A stretch of 32,674 nt of DNA, taken from Brachionus koreanus. Lineage: Eukaryota; Rotifera; Eurotatoria; Ploima; Brachionidae. The stretch covers positions 3,145,648 to 3,178,321 of the forward strand of contig PJRA01000263.1 in the NCBI GenBank assembly GCA_016987375.1, in the 5' to 3' direction. This document shows, piece after piece, positions 31,801 through 32,674 of this stretch; within the stretch, counting starts at the first letter, position 1, and each line of letters opens with the position of its first letter. The notes beneath the pieces were generated by a model, which ran no database searches, was not told where the DNA came from, and saw only the letters and a program-made list of their open reading frames with translations. Position numbers and translations under genes: made by a program.

Positions 31801-31871
31801 TTTTTTTAGAAAATTGAAAAATTTAATCTATTAGCTATTCTATTTTTTTAGATAAAATTATGTCATTTTAA
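13448..31871 (+). CDS. MCF2L: Dbl/Dbs (MCF2/MCF2L)-like Rho guanine-nucleotide exchange factor, whole gene model
   Basis: Dbl/Dbs proteins load GTP onto Rho-family GTPases at membranes. The model has one of two first exons (13448-13847 or 17932-18547) spliced to 18 shared exons: 19750-19827, 22526-22640, 22737-22827, 22884-23039, 23101-23217, 23279-23451, 27088-27210, 27399-27513, 27580-27702, 27879-28915, 29688-29754, 29808-29923, 29990-30059, 30114-30209, 30261-30956, 31258-31336, 31392-31790 and 31852-31871. Every junction is GT-AG and phase-compatible, and the sums are multiples of three: 1356 or 1428 residues. Domain order is Sec14/CRAL-TRIO, spectrin-type helices, DH, PH and Ser-rich tail, as in vertebrate Dbl and Dbs. 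No SH3 domain follows the PH within the window. The first exons, the end of exon 22884-23039, and the last exon are the least certain parts. Confidence 0.88.
13848..17931 (+). other. Intron 1a / region upstream of exon 1b
   Basis: This is 4.1 kb of AT-rich DNA between the two alternative first exons. The only repeat noted is a TTG microsatellite. The promoter for exon 1b should lie in its right-hand part. No coding exon or RNA gene was recognised. Confidence 0.5.
15075..15092 (+). repeat. (TTG)6 microsatellite
   Basis: Six tandem TTG triplets occur in a non-coding part of the long first intron. No function is implied. Confidence 0.9.
17932..18547 (+). CDS. MCF2L: Rho-GEF alternative first coding exon 1b (205 codons)
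   Basis: The first ATG in this frame is at 17932, with an in-frame TGA upstream at 17890. The exon ends TTG-G|GTAAAT in phase 1, matching the acceptor at 19750. The protein is Ser/Thr-rich, then strongly basic (VIKSFFKFIKSSKKNKNKKK, about residues 58-77), followed by more Ser/Lys-rich sequence. It closes with an acidic/aromatic stretch, WYRLEELDDYYKVLG, next to the Sec14 domain. No known domain is visible. The basic, aromatic-containing patch could bind acidic phospholipids, which is inference. Codon composition is less AT-biased than the flanks, as expected of a real exon. Confidence 0.8.
18548..19749 (+). other. Intron between exon 1b and the Sec14 exons
   Basis: The donor is GTAAAT at 18548 and the acceptor is TTGTTTTAG ending at 19749. 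The 1.2 kb is AT-rich and I see no repeat, RNA gene or additional exon in it. Confidence 0.7.
19750..23217 (+). CDS. MCF2L: Rho-GEF Sec14/CRAL-TRIO-like domain exons (5 exons)
   Basis: Exons are 19750-19827, 22526-22640, 22737-22827, 22884-23039 and 23101-23217. The joined peptide runs VIEIIQEKFVILTGG, NGSLLFTF, AIDYFCNIPS, GFSILIDRRNDKWSSVKN, LNTIFILRPQSYFQRVL and NLTTEFGGSIHYRHQEWIEQ. This matches in order the Sec14-like module of Dbl/Dbs and its hallmark ILRP and EFGG...EW motifs. The module is known to bind phosphoinositides and to regulate the DH-PH unit. The intron 22828-22883 is only 56 bp. Ignoring it would give a premature TGA, while removing it aligns the fold without a gap. The end of exon 22884-23039 is the least certain border, since a donor a few codons away would change only a poorly conserved loop. 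Confidence 0.85.
19828..22525 (+). other. 2.7-kb intron carrying a SINE
   Basis: This intron splits the start of the Sec14 domain in phase 1 (GTAATT donor, TTTCTAAG acceptor). It is AT-rich throughout, and the only recognised content is the tRNA-like SINE at 20618-20847. Confidence 0.8.
20618..20847 (-). mobile_element. tRNA-derived SINE (Ser/Leu-tRNA-like head)
   Basis: Read on the minus strand, the element begins near 20842 with GTCCGTATGCCGAGTGGTTT, which resembles the 5' half and A box of Ser or Leu tRNAs (A box about 20837-20826). A good B box, GGTTCAAAACC, lies at 20792-20782, flanked by GGGTT/AACCC. The expected 3' acceptor strand does not pair with the 5' end, so this is not a functional tRNA gene. 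A body of about 140 bases follows, ending in an A/T-rich tail. The whole is flanked by an exact 13-bp direct repeat, ATTATAAAATATA, at 20605-20617 and 20848-20860, as expected for LINE-driven retroposition. It is the most GC-rich segment of its intron. Confidence 0.8.
23279..28915 (+). CDS. MCF2L: Rho-GEF spectrin-type helical region and linker (5 exons)
   Basis: Exons are 23279-23451, 27088-27210, 27399-27513, 27580-27702 and 27879-28915. The encoded sequence is helix-rich, for example FEQKFKDVRINILKINEKLG, SELKRLIDEFKLNYFKKLN and FEIVCSQLKSLGQMFEKRKEQL. It holds the position of the spectrin repeats of Dbl/Dbs, which fold back on and restrain the DH-PH unit. The last exon is unusually large at 345 codons. 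It contains a DSGVES motif at 27987-28004, then a charged Ser-rich linker (RKLSNDSSSSSINDNEDDE) that leads into the DH domain. The final codon is split in phase 2 with the DH exon. Confidence 0.8.
23452..27087 (+). other. 3.6-kb intron within the spectrin-type region
   Basis: The donor is GTATTT at 23452 and the acceptor is TTATTTAAG ending at 27087; phase 2 is preserved. The sequence is AT-rich. The only recognised content is a mariner-family fragment around 25.6 kb. No other exon is needed to keep the frame. Confidence 0.75.
25560..25771 (-). mobile_element. Second, truncated mariner-family fragment
   Basis: The segment 25676-25730 matches 9781-9835 at 53 of 55 positions by my count (ATTCAATTCTGTTTATTTTA and onwards). 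Weaker similarity extends left into the part that encodes the transposase N-terminus in the first copy (shared AAATAAACAAAGAG and TTTCAAAATTTT blocks) and right to GACTCAACATAA. The catalytic region is absent. It lies in the same orientation as the copy in the EF-hand intron. Confidence 0.7.
28944..29630. mobile_element. Possible inverted-repeat element in the intron before the DH domain
   Basis: The outer bases TTATATTTTTTTTGCTATC (28944-28962) reappear as the reverse complement at 29612-29630, with 17 of 19 matching. Further in, GGTATCAAAAATA near 29011 is mirrored by TATTTTTGATACC near 29530. The interior (about 29150-29430) is less AT-rich than the flanks and contains a B-box-like GGTTCGAATCT on the minus strand without a convincing A box. 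This looks like an old non-autonomous transposon. The ends and any target duplication are unclear. Confidence 0.45.
29688..30956 (+). CDS. MCF2L: Rho-GEF DH domain and first part of PH domain (5 exons)
   Basis: Exons are 29688-29754, 29808-29923, 29990-30059, 30114-30209 and 30261-30956. The DH domain (about residues 915-1100 of the longer isoform) shows all conserved regions: ILSELIETERVYVSELKLII (CR1), KDILFGNIREIYNFHSRVFF, EIWREYCVNCSFFK and LDTYLLKPVQRISKYQLLLK (CR3). These are the residues that contact the GTPase. The PH domain begins at about 1105 (GRLLKRDQ), with LFLFEKAILICKRK and IGLTENIKNEKRKFEIWTES, close to the Dbl/Dbs PH domain. A Ser/Asn-rich insert of about 56 residues (30660-30828) interrupts a strand-connecting loop. 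Four introns here are only 51-66 bp. Function is firmly predicted as Rho-family GEF; which GTPase cannot be told from sequence alone. Confidence 0.93.
31258..31871 (+). CDS. MCF2L: Rho-GEF PH C-terminal helix and Ser-rich tail (3 exons)
   Basis: Exon 31258-31336 encodes SSENEKQLWINQIKNLLESQL, the C-terminal helix that closes the PH domain, with its conserved Trp. Exon 31392-31790 encodes a Ser-rich tail with an acidic patch (YEYDYDPEADADTDF) and no domain I recognise. It ends in phase 1 at a consensus GTGAGT donor. The proposed last exon, 31852-31871, follows a 61-bp intron with a strong TATTTTTTTAG acceptor and adds DKIMSF before TAA. This tiny exon is supported by frame, intron length and acceptor quality only. 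The gene could instead continue past the window. Confidence 0.7.
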
Positions 31872-32674
31872 ATGTAAATGAGATGTGATTTGAGCAATAC
31901 TAGTCAGCATTCGAAAAAAGGCTATTTTACTTTTGAAATCTAGAAAAGATATGATTATAAATATGGAGTTTTTAAAATTATTCGAATTTTTTAATATGCC
32001 AATTTTGTATATTTAAATTAAATAATTTTTAGAGTTTATTTTTTTTTAAAAATTGGTTTTATTTTTTAAATAAAAAAATAACAAAATTTACCCATTTTTT
32101 TAATTTAATTTCAAAATAAAAACTGAAAAGACCGTGCATGGTACATGGTTTAGCTAGATCAGCTTTCATATTTAATTTTTTATCTAATAGATTTAATTAA
32201 TAATTTCATCAAAGTTTCTTTAATAATACATATATTCATGTGATTCTACACTAGAGGTAACTAATAATGAAAAAAAAATTTGTATGATGGTATCATCTTA
32301 TCTGAACCGGATTGCTCTAGTAAAAAAAACATTTACAAAAACGAACTTAAATCAAAAATAAGAAAAAAATTTATGGGCAAAATTTTTTAAGCATTAAAAA
32401 AGACAGTGTCTAATATGTCTTTATTACAAATGATTTTAAAATGAAAAAAAAAATGTATTATATATACTATGAAAGCTAATCAAATATTGACTTGATTCAT
32501 GTATTATGTCGTTAAAATGAACTACTATTTATTTATTCTACAGAATGTTGCAAAAGTTTAGAAATTAATAATTTTATTTATCTAAATTTTTTTATGTATT
32601 AAATTTTACAAATATTAGAGTGCAAAAGAATATAATAAAAGCACTAATTTGAAATTTTTTTTTTCTCTTCAATT
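31872..32674 (+). other. Probable 3'UTR and downstream flank of the Rho-GEF gene
   Basis: No further coding exon was recognised. AATAAA hexamers occur at 32069-32074 and 32115-32120, roughly 200-245 bases after the proposed stop, and could serve as polyadenylation signals. Confidence is limited because the hexamer is common in such AT-rich DNA, and because the gene end itself is inferred. Confidence 0.4.

Overview
This is animal nuclear DNA, strongly AT-rich, with GT-AG introns of two size classes (many of 51-66 bp, others of 1-4 kb), no operon structure, and proteins typical of metazoans. The short introns, high A+T content and scattered small DNA transposons fit an invertebrate such as a monogonont (Brachionus-like) rotifer. 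That assignment is a guess; a flatworm or another AT-rich invertebrate is possible.

Three protein genes can be supported. (1) Left edge, minus strand (1318-2172): the first three coding exons of ATP-dependent 6-phosphofructokinase. The rest of the gene lies beyond the left edge. (2) Plus strand (7889-12423): a two-exon, 361-residue calmodulin-like protein with four intact EF-hands behind a 220-residue Ser/Lys-rich tail. (3) Plus strand (13448-31871): a Dbl/Dbs-type (MCF2/MCF2L-like) Rho guanine-nucleotide exchange factor. It has two alternative first coding exons, then 18 shared exons encoding a Sec14/CRAL-TRIO domain, spectrin-type helices, DH, PH and a Ser-rich tail. The exon model keeps one reading frame throughout: 1356 residues from the first start and 1428 from the second.

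The 3.45-kb intron of the EF-hand gene is a transposon trap. It holds a decayed mariner transposase (minus strand), a 588-bp element with 36-bp terminal inverted repeats that carries a perfect 80-bp inverted repeat, a second short inverted-repeat element nested inside it with 8-bp target duplications, a TGACTTGA-rich palindromic element, and a perfect 19-bp hairpin. The Rho-GEF introns hold a tRNA-Ser/Leu-like SINE with a 13-bp target duplication, a fragment of the same mariner family, and an inverted-repeat element just before the DH domain.

The 5.7-kb gap between the divergent PFK and EF-hand genes contains nothing I recognise as coding. Functionally, the three genes do not form a pathway: one is glycolytic, one is a calcium sensor, and one is a Rho-family signalling regulator with N-termini set by promoter choice. 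The most unusual features are the promoter-switched Rho-GEF N-termini and the perfect 80-bp foldback within a transcribed intron.
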